In this document: piece after piece, positions 45,368 through 54,155 of the stretch
How the letters are laid out: each line of letters opens with the position of its first letter
How positions within the stretch are numbered: position 1 is the first letter of the stretch
Source: Salinivenus lutea
Lineage (GTDB): Bacteria > Bacteroidota > Rhodothermia > Rhodothermales > Salinibacteraceae
Direction: 5' to 3'
Assembly (NCBI GenBank): GCA_002894685.1
Contig: NCRC01000023.1
Span: forward strand, 1 to 61,091
DNA: 61,091 nucleotides
Translations under genes and position numbers: made by a program
The notes under the pieces: generated by a model
Seen by the model: the letters and a program-made list of their open reading frames with translations, nothing else
The model's database searches: none
Told to the model about the DNA's origin: nothing

Positions 45368-46507
45368 ATGGAACGGCGCGACTTTACGAAGAAGGCCCTC
45401 CTCGGGGCGGCCGGGGCGGGACTGCTCACCGGCTGCAGCAACGACGAATCCGCGGCCGGGGGCGACGCGCCCAACGTCCAGACAAACCAGCAGGTGCGGT
45501 GGCGCCTGGCGTCGAGCTTCGGGCGCTCGCTCGATACCATCTACGGCGCCGCCGAGATCCTGGCCGATCGCCTCGCCTCGCTCACCGATGGCAACTTCCA
45601 GATCCGCTCCTATCCCGGCGGCGAGCTCGTGCCGCCCTTCGAGGTGCTGGGCAGCGTGCAGAACCGCACCGTGGAGATGGCCCACACCGCCAGCTACTAC
45701 TTCATCGGCAAAAACCCCGCCCTCGCCTTCGACGCGACCGTCCCGTTCGGGCTCACGGCCCGCCAGTACCGCGCCTGGATGTACTACGGGGGCGGACTGG
45801 AGCTCATGCGCGACCTCTTCTCCGACTTCAACATCATCAACTTTCCCGGCGGCAACACCGGCGCGCAGATGGGCGGCTGGTTCAACGTCGAGATCAACTC
45901 GCGGGCCGACATGAACGGCCTCAAGATGCGCATCCCGGGCCTCGGCGGTCAGGTCATGTCCGAAATGGGCGTCAACACGCAGGTGCTCCCCGGCGGCGAG
46001 ATCTACCCGTCACTGGAGCGAGGCGCCATCGACGCCGCCGAGTGGGTGGGCCCCTACGACGACGAAAAACTCGGCTTCCACGAGGTTGCCGATTACTACT
46101 ACTACCCCGGCTGGTGGGAGCCCGGCCCGGCCCTCAGCTTCTACGTAAACCGCGACGCTTACGAGGCCCTGCCCACGCAGTACCAGGAGGCCCTGCAGAC
46201 CGCCGCCGCGGAAGCCGACCTCCACATGCTGGCGCAGTACGACCACAAAAACCCCGCGGCCCTCGACCGCCTGCTCGACGAGGGCACCACGCTCCGCCGC
46301 TTTCCCGACGACGTGATGAATCGCGCCCAGGAGGTCACCACCCAGCTCCTGGAAGACAATGCCCAGGAAAGCGACCAGTACCGGGAAATCTACGAGGCGT
46401 ACAAGGAGGCCCGCGAGAATGCCTACCGCTGGTTCGGCACGGCCGAAATGGCCTACGCCGACTTTGCCTTCCCCCGCATGGGCGAAAACGCAGACGCCTC
46501 GGCCTGA
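45368..46507 (+). CDS. TRAP transporter substrate-binding lipoprotein (DctP family)
   Basis: A 379-residue periplasmic binding protein. The N-terminus ERRDFTKKALLGAAGAGLLT has a twin-arginine motif and ends in a lipobox (LLTGC), so it is predicted to be a Tat-exported lipoprotein. The body has VRWRLASSFGRSLDTIYGAA, GNTGAQMGGWFNVEINSRAD with the family's ligand-contact Arg region (MNGLKMRIPGLGG), and DAAEWVGPYDDEKLGFHE. Its style matches the mannitol/chloroaromatic or 2-oxoacid TRAP group. No dctQ/dctM membrane genes are within the window, so it is an orphan here. Confidence 0.9.
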   Translation: MERRDFTKKALLGAAGAGLLTGCSNDESAAGGDAPNVQTNQQVRWRLASSFGRSLDTIYGAAEILADRLASLTDGNFQIRSYPGGELVPPFEVLGSVQNRTVEMAHTASYYFIGKNPALAFDATVPFGLTARQYRAWMYYGGGLELMRDLFSDFNIINFPGGNTGAQMGGWFNVEINSRADMNGLKMRIPGLGGQVMSEMGVNTQVLPGGEIYPSLERGAIDAAEWVGPYDDEKLGFHEVADYYYYPGWWEPGPALSFYVNRDAYEALPTQYQEALQTAAAEADLHMLAQYDHKNPAALDRLLDEGTTLRRFPDDVMNRAQEVTTQLLEDNAQESDQYREIYEAYKEARENAYRWFGTAEMAYADFAFPRMGENADASA

Positions 46508-46540
46508 TCCGCGTCCCTCCTCCTCTCCCCCTTCCCGAGC

Positions 46541-47194
46541 ATGCTCTCCAACGTCTGGTCCCTTCTCGAATCGGAGGTCGTCCCCGCTCCCTCTACCGAC
46601 GAGGCCTTCAATCCCTATCGGGACCGGCACGACGACCTTGACTGCGCGGACGCGCCCGCCCGGCGGCGAGAAAATCTTCGCGCCTTCCTGTCCTGCTACG
46701 ACACGGCCCCGCCCCTCTTTCTGCTGCTCGAGGCGCCGGGCCCCTGGGGCTGCCGGTTCACGGGCGTGCCCATCACCAGCGAGGCGCAGCTGCTCGACCC
46801 GGACTTCCCGATCGACGGGCAGAAGACGAGCCAAAACGACGACCCGCACACCGAATACAGCGCCTCAATCTTCTGGCGCGTGCTGCGGCCCTACTTCCCC
46901 CACTTCTTCGTCTGGAACAGCCTGCCCCTCCACCCGCACGCCCCCGACGAGCCGCTTTCGATTCGGACCCCGCGCCGCACGGAAGTGCGGGAATGGAAGC
47001 CGCTCCTCCGGGCGCTCCTCGACACCCTTCAGCCCGACCGCATCATCGGCGTGGGACGCAAGGCCGAGCGCGCCCTCACCGAGGCCGGCGCCGACCCCAC
47101 CTACGTGCGGCACCCCTCGCAGGGCGGAGCGAAGAAGTTCGAGAGGGGGATGAACGAGCTGACCGACGCCGTGGGCCTCACGCCCTCGGCCTGA
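46541..47194 (+). CDS. Uracil-DNA glycosylase superfamily protein
   Basis: A 217-residue protein with the layout of the superfamily. Motif I is LLEAPGPWGCRFTGVPI, where a catalytic Asp/Asn position is not obvious. The middle has FVWNSLPLHPHAPDEPL, resembling the NxxPxxP loop. Motif II is VRHPSQGGAKKFERGM, replacing the usual HPSP(S/A)xxxx. DRIIGVGRKAERAL precedes it. It may excise or bind damaged bases; activity on uracil is not assured. It begins 33 bp after the TRAP gene, on the same strand. Confidence 0.75.
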   Translation: MLSNVWSLLESEVVPAPSTDEAFNPYRDRHDDLDCADAPARRRENLRAFLSCYDTAPPLFLLLEAPGPWGCRFTGVPITSEAQLLDPDFPIDGQKTSQNDDPHTEYSASIFWRVLRPYFPHFFVWNSLPLHPHAPDEPLSIRTPRRTEVREWKPLLRALLDTLQPDRIIGVGRKAERALTEAGADPTYVRHPSQGGAKKFERGMNELTDAVGLTPSA

Positions 47195-47390
47195 AGCCCC
47201 GCAGAGCGGACCGGACCGGTCCTCCCCCGCCCCGCGCCGGGAGGGCCTGCAATCGGGCACCGTGGCCTCGTTCAGATCCCTCTCGGCCTCCGGACGCCCC
47301 CCCGAGCAGGCCCGGATGCGCCAGTCGCGCATCGCTTCATTCTCCGTCTGCTCTAGACAGGGGTGGAGGCGGCCCCGTACCATCCCCTCC

Positions 47391-47421
47391 GTTCGACAAC
47401 CGGACCCTCCGGTTGTCGGAA
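47391..47421 (+). promoter_or_regulatory. Strong stem-loop in the leader of the downstream lipoprotein gene
   Basis: CGACAACCGGA (47394-47404) and TCCGGTTGTCG (47408-47418) form a perfect 11-bp stem with a CCC loop. GTT and AAC extend the pairing past a one-base bulge. It ends 19 bp before the ATG at 47440. There is no T run, so it may be a leader RNA structure or an operator palindrome, or an unusual terminator for the gene ending at 47194. Confidence 0.65.
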
Positions 47422-47439
47422 CCCTTTCGAATCGCCTCT

Positions 47440-48261
47440 ATGAATACGTTTCGTCCCTCGGGCCCCGTCCGCCTCGCCCTTCTGAGCAGCGTGCTGCTCG
47501 CCGCGGGCTGTGCGACGAGTCCCTCTCCGGAGTCCTTTACCCACTACGGGCCGGCCCAGTCGCTGGGCGACGGCACCGTGCAGTCCTTCGTCACGATGAC
47601 TGGCGACACGCCCACCGCCCTCGGGGTTCGCGTCAGCGAGTCGGTTTTGGCCACGCTCCCGGCCGACCCGGGCCCCGCACACGGCGCCCACGAAACCCGC
47701 CTCGCCCTGCCGTCCGGCATCGCCGTGGCGCCCTACGACCACATCTCGTTCGACTGGCAGCCGCAGGGCCACGAGCCGGACGGCATCTACACCCGCCCGC
47801 ACTTCGACATCCACTTCTACGTGATGACGGCCGCCGAGCGCCAGGCCATCACCCCCGTGGATATGCGCTTCGACGAAAAGGCGGCCCGCGCCCCGGCCCC
47901 GCAGTACATCCCGGCCGGATACGTGCCGACGCCCGGTGCCGTCCCCCAGATGGGTGCGCACTGGATTGATCCGTCGTCGCCGGAGTTTTCGCCCGACGGC
48001 TTCTCGCGCACCTTCCTCTACGGGTTCTGGGACGGTCGCATGAGCTTCCTGGAGCCGATGCTCACGAAGGATTTCGTTGCGGGCGTCAAGACGATGCCGG
48101 GCCAACGGGCCTCGTTCCCCATCCCACAGGCCGCAGCCGTTGAAACGGCCGGCCACTACCCGACGGTCTACGGCGTCCGCTACGACGCCGACGCCCAGGC
48201 CTACGACATCCTGCTGGAGGGCCTCGTGACACACGATGCCGTGGAGTTGGCCCTGAACTAA
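47440..48261 (+). CDS. Secreted lipoprotein of unknown function (DUF5602-like)
   Basis: A 273-residue lipoprotein with a signal peptide ending LLAAGC. The mature domain contains TMTGDTPTALGVRVSESVLA, YDHISFDWQPQGHEPDGIYT, then RPHFDIHFYVMTAAERQAIT with two histidines (HFDIHF) that could bind a metal, and MGAHWIDPSSPEFSPDGFSR. This combination is seen in DUF5602-type secreted proteins. Nothing identifies a reaction. It is preceded by a strong hairpin and followed by an inverted repeat. Confidence 0.75.
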   Translation: MNTFRPSGPVRLALLSSVLLAAGCATSPSPESFTHYGPAQSLGDGTVQSFVTMTGDTPTALGVRVSESVLATLPADPGPAHGAHETRLALPSGIAVAPYDHISFDWQPQGHEPDGIYTRPHFDIHFYVMTAAERQAITPVDMRFDEKAARAPAPQYIPAGYVPTPGAVPQMGAHWIDPSSPEFSPDGFSRTFLYGFWDGRMSFLEPMLTKDFVAGVKTMPGQRASFPIPQAAAVETAGHYPTVYGVRYDADAQAYDILLEGLVTHDAVELALN

Positions 48262-48269
48262 CCCCGCCT

Positions 48270-48314
48270 CCCGGGCCCCGCCGCCCAGGAGGGAGTGCGC
48301 CTTCTGGGCCCGGG
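48270..48314 (+). terminator. Inverted repeat after the lipoprotein gene
   Basis: CCCGGGCCC (48270-48278) and GGGCCCGGG (48306-48314) are perfect 9-bp arms 27 nt apart, starting 9 bp after the lipoprotein stop. No T run follows. Likely a transcript-end structure, with modest confidence. Confidence 0.35.
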
Positions 48315-48377
48315 GGCCGCCTCGCTCCGCAGCGCACCTACCCGTTCCTCCCCCCTGTTTTCGACGATCCAACGACC

Positions 48378-49337
48378 ATGTCCACCCAACGCTTCATTGC
48401 AATTACGGGCGCCACCGGGGCCCAGGGCGGCGGCCTCGCCCGCACCCTCCTTCAAGACCCCAGGAGCTCCTTCCGGGTCCGCGCCCTCACCCGAGCACCC
48501 TCCTCCGACGCGGCCCGCCGGCTGGCCCGGCAGGGCGCCACCATCGTAACGGCGGACTTCGACGACGTGGACAGCCTGACGCGGGCCTTCGACGGCGCGT
48601 ACGGGGCGTTCTGCGTCACTAACTTCTGGGAGCACCACTCGCCGGAGCGGGAGCGGGCCCAGGCCACCAACATGGCCGAGGCGGCCCGCCGCACGGGCCT
48701 TCAGCACGTGCTCTGGTCCACCCTCGAGGACACCCGCCAGTGGATCCCCCTCGACGACGACCGGATGCCGACCCTCATGGAGCACTACAAGGTGCCCCAC
48801 CTCGACGCAAAGGGAGCGTCCGATCAGGAATTTACCGAGCGGGCGGTGCCCACGACCTTCCTACGAACCTCTTTCTACTGGGAGAACCTTCTGCAGCCCG
48901 GGATGATCTCCCCGAGCCCCGATGGCTCCCTCGTCCTTGCGCTGCCCATGGGCGAGGCGAAGCTCCCCGGCATTGCCGCCGAGGACATCGGCCGGTGCGC
49001 CGCTGGCATCTTCCGGGCGGGCCCCGACCGGTACGCCGGCCGGACCATCGGCATTGCGGGCGAACACCTGAGCGGCCCGCAGATGGCCGCGGCGCTCTCT
49101 ACGGCCCTCGGGACGACGGTGCACTACCACGACGTGGCCCCCGCGACGTACCGCGAGCTCGGATTCCCCGGGGCCGACGACCTCGGCAACATGTTCCAGT
49201 TCAAGCGCGACTTCAACGCGGACTTCTGCGAGGCCCGAAACGTCTCGCGCAGCCGGCGGCTGAACCCAGACCTGCAGTCCTTCGACGCCTGGCTGGCGGC
49301 GAACAAGAGCCGGTTCCTCGCCCGGCGGCACGCGTAA
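48378..49337 (+). CDS. NmrA-like NAD(P)-binding protein
   Basis: A 319-residue protein of the atypical SDR/NmrA group (HSCARG-like). The cofactor loop is AITGATGAQGGGLARTLLQD, with RALTRAPSSDAARRL behind strand 2. It has VTNFWEHHSPERERAQATNM and the TTFLRTSFYWENLLQPGMIS block seen in NmrA relatives, and lacks the catalytic YxxxK. Such proteins may sense the NADP redox state or reduce small carbonyls. The next gene, on the same strand, is a WYL regulator 196 bp downstream. Confidence 0.88.
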   Translation: MSTQRFIAITGATGAQGGGLARTLLQDPRSSFRVRALTRAPSSDAARRLARQGATIVTADFDDVDSLTRAFDGAYGAFCVTNFWEHHSPERERAQATNMAEAARRTGLQHVLWSTLEDTRQWIPLDDDRMPTLMEHYKVPHLDAKGASDQEFTERAVPTTFLRTSFYWENLLQPGMISPSPDGSLVLALPMGEAKLPGIAAEDIGRCAAGIFRAGPDRYAGRTIGIAGEHLSGPQMAAALSTALGTTVHYHDVAPATYRELGFPGADDLGNMFQFKRDFNADFCEARNVSRSRRLNPDLQSFDAWLAANKSRFLARRHA

Positions 49338-49533
49338 CCCGGGCACTCTCCTCCTTTGCAGGAGCGTGAGGCCCCGTCGTGGGCAACCGGGAGGGACGGG
49401 GGTCGGACCGTCCCTCCACGCGCCCTCCCGTCCAGCCCCCAATCGGGAAGCAGGTCCCGGGCTGAATGTCCGCCCCCCAGTTGGTTATGTTGTGGGCCAG
49501 TGCGATTTTCTTTGTTCTGCCCTCCGACTCCCC

Positions 49534-50496
49534 ATGGACCCGTCCGAGCGCTGGCCCGCGATTCTCTTGCAGCTGGAGCCCGACGCCTGGCGGCGGGCCG
49601 AAGACCTGGCCCAGGCCCTGGGCGTGAGCGAGCGCACGGTGTACCGCGACGTACAGGCGATGGTGGAGGCCGGGGTGCCCCTTCAGGGGGTTCCGGGAAA
49701 GGGCTACCGCGTGCCGCACGACTACCTGCTGGAACCGGTCACCCTTACCACCGACGAGGCGGTCATGCTGGTGCTGAGCAGCGCCTACGCCGCCCAGAAC
49801 GTGGACGGTCGCTACCGCGCCGCGGCCCGGTCGGCCCAGGAAAAGCTCCACGGGGTGCTCTCCGATGAGGACCGGGAGCGGGCGTTTGCCCTTCAGGGAA
49901 GCGTCTCGCTCGTGCCGCCGAGTGCCTTTGGGCCGCCAACCGACGACATGCTGCTTCAGCGCGTCCGACAGGCCCTGGTGGAAGAGCGCGCCCTCACGGT
50001 CACGCTCGCCTCGGACGAGACCGACCGGCGATTCAACCCGTACGGCCTCGTCCAGCAGGGAGGGACCTGGCACGTGGTGGGGCACGCCCCCAGCCGGGGC
50101 CGCGTCGTCCACCTTCGCCTCCCCGACCTCCGCTCCGTCGAGCTCACCAACGATCGGTTCGAGCGCCCGTCCAGCTACCGGACGCCGCCCGAGGGCCCGT
50201 CCTCTCCGCCCGAGCGCACCGTTCGCGTCGCCTTTGATGCCGAGGTCGCCTCGGATGTCCAGGTTGCTCCCTCCCTTCACGTCACCGACCGGGAGCAGCA
50301 ACCCGACGGCCGCCTCCTGCTAACCTTGAGCGTGCGCCATGAACGGGAGGTGCTTCCGTGGCTGCTGGGCTGGGGCCGCCACGCCTACGTGGTGGAGCCG
50401 CGCTCCCTCCGCGAGCGGATTGCCGCGGAGGCCCGGGCCGCGGCCGAGCAATACCAGTCCGCCCCCACGCTGCTCGACGCCTCGCCCCCCTCCTAA
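49534..50496 (+). CDS. WYL-domain transcriptional regulator (YafY family)
   Basis: A 320-residue regulator. The N-terminal HTH (about 18-60) reads RRAEDLAQALGVSERTVYRD with VQAMVEAGVPLQGVPGKGYR as wing. The WYL domain (about 145-220) has FNPYGLVQQGGTWHVVGHAP, and a C-terminal WCX extension closes near WGRHAYVVEPRSLRERI. WYL domains bind ligands or nucleic acid. Target genes unknown; the hydrolase starting 9 bp downstream is the best candidate in the same operon. Confidence 0.92.
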   Translation: MDPSERWPAILLQLEPDAWRRAEDLAQALGVSERTVYRDVQAMVEAGVPLQGVPGKGYRVPHDYLLEPVTLTTDEAVMLVLSSAYAAQNVDGRYRAAARSAQEKLHGVLSDEDRERAFALQGSVSLVPPSAFGPPTDDMLLQRVRQALVEERALTVTLASDETDRRFNPYGLVQQGGTWHVVGHAPSRGRVVHLRLPDLRSVELTNDRFERPSSYRTPPEGPSSPPERTVRVAFDAEVASDVQVAPSLHVTDREQQPDGRLLLTLSVRHEREVLPWLLGWGRHAYVVEPRSLRERIAAEARAAAEQYQSAPTLLDASPPS

Positions 50497-50504
50497 ACCG
50501 GCCC

Positions 50505-51362
50505 GTGCCCGTGCCGCCTCCTGGTCCGCCCGACGCCTCCCGGACGCACCGCACCCCCGCCGGCTCGCTGAGCTACACCGACGTCGGCTCGGGGCCCACT
50601 GTGGTGTTTCTGCACGGCAATCCCACGAGCGCGCACCTGTACCGCCACCTCCTCGCGGCCCTTCGCCCCGACTACCGCTGCGTCGCCCCCGACCACCTCG
50701 GCTTCGGCCGGTCGGCCGCGCCCCCTGGAGGGTCGTACCGTCCCCCCGCCCACGCAACCCGGGTCGAGCACCTGCTTCGCCACCTCGGGCTCACGGACAT
50801 CACGCTCGTGCTCCACGACTGGGGCGGCCCCATCGGCCTCTCCTACGCCCTCCGCCACCCGGAAACCGTGCGGGGCCTCGTGTTGATGAATACGTGGGCC
50901 TGGCCCCTCACGCACCGTCCGCTCGTTCGCCTGTTTGGGCGCCTCGTCGACACGAAGGGGGGCCGAATGCTGTTCGAGCGACACAACCTGTTCGCCCGCG
51001 CCGTGATGCCCTGGACCACGGGCCCCGCCTCGTCCGGCGACTGGATCGACGCCTACGCCGCCGCCCTCGACACCCGCCCCCGCCGCCGCGCCTGCTGGAC
51101 CTTCGCCCGGAGCCTGATCGCCGAAACTCCGTGGCTGCGGGCCCTCTGGACCGACCGCCCCCGCCTGCCGGACGTCCCCGCGCTGTTGTGCTGGGGAATG
51201 GCCGATCCGGCCTTCGGCCCCGAGCCGTGCCTGCGTCGGTGGCAGTCCCTGCTCCCCTCCGCCCGCATCCATCGGGCGCCCGGCGTCGGCCACTACGTGC
51301 CCGAGGAGATGGGCGCCGACCTCGTCCCGCCCGTCCGGTCGTTTCTTGCGTCGACCCGTTAA
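50505..51362 (+). CDS. Alpha/beta hydrolase, haloalkane dehalogenase-like
   Basis: A 285-residue alpha/beta-fold hydrolase. The oxyanion segment is VVFLHGNPTSAHLYRHLLAA and the nucleophile elbow is VLHDWGGPIGL, with Asp as nucleophile and the flanking Trp typical of haloalkane dehalogenases. The catalytic histidine is in GVGHYVPEE. Substrate is unknown. No ATG precedes the domain suitably; GTG at 50505 (or 50511), right after the WYL stop, is chosen. Its TAA overlaps the stop of the convergent histidine kinase gene in a shared TTAA. Confidence 0.82.
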   Translation: MPVPPPGPPDASRTHRTPAGSLSYTDVGSGPTVVFLHGNPTSAHLYRHLLAALRPDYRCVAPDHLGFGRSAAPPGGSYRPPAHATRVEHLLRHLGLTDITLVLHDWGGPIGLSYALRHPETVRGLVLMNTWAWPLTHRPLVRLFGRLVDTKGGRMLFERHNLFARAVMPWTTGPASSGDWIDAYAAALDTRPRRRACWTFARSLIAETPWLRALWTDRPRLPDVPALLCWGMADPAFGPEPCLRRWQSLLPSARIHRAPGVGHYVPEEMGADLVPPVRSFLASTR

Positions 51363-53338
51363 GCCCCCGGGTCCGCCGGCTCGGCGGGATGTCCCTCCCG
51401 CCCGGTCGGGATGCCGTCCGCGGGAACCGAGGGCAGCTCGACCGCAAACGTACTCCCCTCGCCCTTCGTGCTTTCCACCTCAATGGTCCCGCCCAGCACC
51501 TCCACCATCCGCCTCGTGAGCGACAGCCCGAGCCCCGTGCCCTCGTGGGTGCGGTCGCGGCCCTCGGTGCCCTGGCGAAAGGCATCAAACAGGTGCTCCT
51601 GCACCTCCGGCTCGATGCCCATGCCGGTGTCGCGCACCGTTAGGCGGACCGCCTCCCCGCCCCCCTCGGCCCGCACCCAGACGGCGCCCTCGTCCGTGAA
51701 TTTTACGGCGTTGTGGACGAGATTGCTAAGGATCCGATGCAGGAACCGACGATCCGTCTGGAAGAGGCCGTCCGTCGCCACGTCGACGTGAATGGAAAGC
51801 GACTTTTCCCGCGCCGACAACGCGTGCACCTCGACCACCTCCTGGACCACCTCCGCTACGTCCACGGGCTGGGGATCGATGTCGAGCGTGCCCGCCTCCA
51901 GCTGGGCCATCTCCAGCACCGACTGTAGCGTCTCAAAGAGCCGTCGGCCGCTCTTCTGAATGCGCGCCGCGTGCTCCGCGTGCAGCCCGTCGGCCTCCTC
52001 CATGATGAGTTCGGCGTACCCCGTAATGCTGGTGATGGGCGTGCGGAGTTCGTGGCTCATGTTGCTGAGCAGATTCGACTTGAGCCGCGCCATCTCTTCC
52101 GCTTCGTTCTTGGCGCGCACGAGCTCGCGCTCCCACTCCTTCCGTTTCGTGATGTCGCGCACGGCCACAACCTGAACGGTGCGGTCATCCGTCTCCACCG
52201 TCCGGGCCTCGACCTTCACCGGGCACGGAGGGGCCCCGTCCCGCACGAGTTCGGCCTCCGTGGTTCCGCGCAGGAGCCCCTGGGGCTCGGAGGCGTCGCC
52301 CGGTCGGATCGTGTCCTTGATCACGGCCGTCACGTCGTGCCCAACGAGGCCCTCCCGCTTGCGTCCCACCATCGCGGCAAACGCCTCGTTCACGTCAATC
52401 ACCCGATCGCCATCGTGAAGGAGAATGCCTTCGTCCGTCGCCTCCGCCAGGCGCCGGAAGCGGGCCCGGCTGGCGTCCAGTTCACGGGTGCGGCGGCGCA
52501 CGGCCACCCGGAGAAAGGCGATGATGCCCACGGCACACAGCCCACCGCCCATCAGCACGTACAGGGCGCCCCAGAGATACGTCCCTGCCCAGTTGATCTG
52601 CTGGAGATCTGCCGCGTCGCGGGGATGGATCTGGTAGAAGTCGTCGTAGGGGGCATTGTAATCGTATTGCCCGAGCACGCCGGTGACGGACACCTCATCG
52701 CCGGCCTCAAACCGATCAATCTGAACGCGGCTGAGCCGTTGGTTCGGCACGAACACCGCAATCTGCTCGGACGAAACCTCGTCGCGGTCGCTCAGGATGA
52801 GATACTGTCCCCCGTCGTTCGTCCCCATCCGTTCCACGCGCCCCCGCAGGTGCACAAACCGCCCCTCGTAGCCTTCGCCCCGGGCCGCGGGCACGGTGAG
52901 CGGCATGGGAGCGGGGATCCGGGCCGGTTCCGAGTGGAGGGATGCGTCGAGGGCCCGAAGCCGGGTAAGGCCGTTCGCGTGCTCGACGACGCCCCGAACG
53001 CGCACGCTGTCCCCTCGCCCGACCTCCACCGACTCCGGGAGGAGGACGTGGATTCCGGAGGTCGGGTCCTGCACCGCGATGCGGTTGGACGGAACGAACG
53101 TGCCCGTCGCCACCACCGAGCGCCCCGCGACCGTCACCGTGTCCCCCCGCCGGTCGGGCACGTAGTCCGCGTCGGCATCGACCCGCACCGCCGCCACGGA
53201 CTCGACCGAATCCGTTGGGACCTTCTCGTGTGCCCCCCGCCCCTCCGCCCACACGTCCCCCGCAGCGATGAGCAAAAGCAGCACGCCACTCCCTGCCACC
53301 ACGAGGCGCAGGCAGAAACTACGTCCGGAGTCGAACAT
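51359..53338 (-). CDS. Sensor histidine kinase with periplasmic OB-like region and PAS domain
   Basis: A 659-residue membrane kinase. A signal-like N-terminal helix (about 8-30) precedes a periplasmic part (about 45-240) with two beta-rich, OB-fold-like stretches (VTVAGRSVVATGTFVPSNRI and EGRFVHLRGRVERMG). TM2 spans about 253-275. A PAS domain (about 290-400) leads to the H-box LLSNMSHELRTPITS (His near 429), N-box RILSNLVHNAVKF and G-boxes DTGMGI and GTGLGL. Related OB-bearing kinases may sense ligands outside the membrane. No response regulator is adjacent. The start MFDSGRSFCLRL is chosen. Confidence 0.9.
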   Translation of the reverse strand: MFDSGRSFCLRLVVAGSGVLLLLIAAGDVWAEGRGAHEKVPTDSVESVAAVRVDADADYVPDRRGDTVTVAGRSVVATGTFVPSNRIAVQDPTSGIHVLLPESVEVGRGDSVRVRGVVEHANGLTRLRALDASLHSEPARIPAPMPLTVPAARGEGYEGRFVHLRGRVERMGTNDGGQYLILSDRDEVSSEQIAVFVPNQRLSRVQIDRFEAGDEVSVTGVLGQYDYNAPYDDFYQIHPRDAADLQQINWAGTYLWGALYVLMGGGLCAVGIIAFLRVAVRRRTRELDASRARFRRLAEATDEGILLHDGDRVIDVNEAFAAMVGRKREGLVGHDVTAVIKDTIRPGDASEPQGLLRGTTEAELVRDGAPPCPVKVEARTVETDDRTVQVVAVRDITKRKEWERELVRAKNEAEEMARLKSNLLSNMSHELRTPITSITGYAELIMEEADGLHAEHAARIQKSGRRLFETLQSVLEMAQLEAGTLDIDPQPVDVAEVVQEVVEVHALSAREKSLSIHVDVATDGLFQTDRRFLHRILSNLVHNAVKFTDEGAVWVRAEGGGEAVRLTVRDTGMGIEPEVQEHLFDAFRQGTEGRDRTHEGTGLGLSLTRRMVEVLGGTIEVESTKGEGSTFAVELPSVPADGIPTGREGHPAEPADPGA

Positions 53339-53659
53339 AAACCGGGCCTTCGGAACCAATCGGTGGGGGAAACACCCGCCGGCAGGACAATGCTGGGGAA
53401 GTTGGGACGACGAGTTTTTTACATTACGGCTTACTACCTACTGAACAGAGACCGTCAACGCAAATCGAGGGGGCCTTCACGGGACACCAGATCCTAAACG
53501 CCCGGCGGAGCGAGTGGCGAGTTTCCGTCCGTTCGGGCCCCATGTCGGCGCCCTCCGAACGCGCTGGAGGGAGACCCGACGCACAAAAGATTCCGTGAAG
53601 GGATTGGGGTTGGGCGTGCGCACCATCTACGTTAAGGGTAGTTCTTTCACACACGCCGC
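53339..53659. other. Gene-free spacer before the riboswitch
   Basis: No convincing coding frame, tRNA or repeat is seen here. It must hold the promoters of the histidine kinase (minus strand) and of the riboswitch transcript (plus strand), but no strong boxes were identified. TTTTTTACATTACGG (from about 53413) is the AT-richest part. Confidence 0.5.
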
Positions 53660-53985
53660 GGGTTCTTGCGCCGGACCTGCTCCGGCCAAGATGAAAAGGG
53701 AACGCCAGTGTCGCCTCGTGCGAGTGGGGCGCAATGACCGATCGCTTGCCGGTCGGAATTCGCCACTTGCGAGGGGCCAGTCTGGGGCTGTACCCGCAAC
53801 TGTAATCCGAATCATGGACTGACCTTATCCCGATGGGTCCCACTGCGCTTGCAAAGTCGCTCCCCGAGCGGCTTGCAGTCGCGGGAAGGGCACGCGTCGG
53901 GCCCAGTCCTTGCTTGCCGGCTCCCACGCCGGAAGCTCGTTCGGAGAGCCAGGAGACCTGCCTGCGTGCGTGACACGGCGTCCGG
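53660..53985 (+). ncRNA. Cobalamin riboswitch
   Basis: The conserved boxes of the AdoCbl-type riboswitch appear in order: AAAAGGGAACGCC (about 53694), GGGGCTGTACCCGCAACTGT (53784-53803) which is the B12 box, then CCCACTG and GCGGGAAGGG, and finally AGCCAGGAGACCTGCC (about 53947-53962). The 5' boundary is approximate. It lies 170 bp upstream of a TonB-dependent receptor gene on the same strand. By analogy with other Gram-negative B12 riboswitches it should lower expression of that operon when cobalamin is bound. Confidence 0.93.
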
Positions 53986-54155
53986 CCCGTGCCGGATGGC
54001 CGTTCATTGCCAACTCCCTCCGGGATTAGAGGTTGGTGGCGTGCCCCGCTCTGCCCCACGGATGCGCGTAGGTGCCCCCTCCGTATCCGTCCGGTGCCGT
54101 TCGACAGAGCAGCCGCCCGAACCTCACATCTGAGGGGAGGGCATTTTGATTGTTT

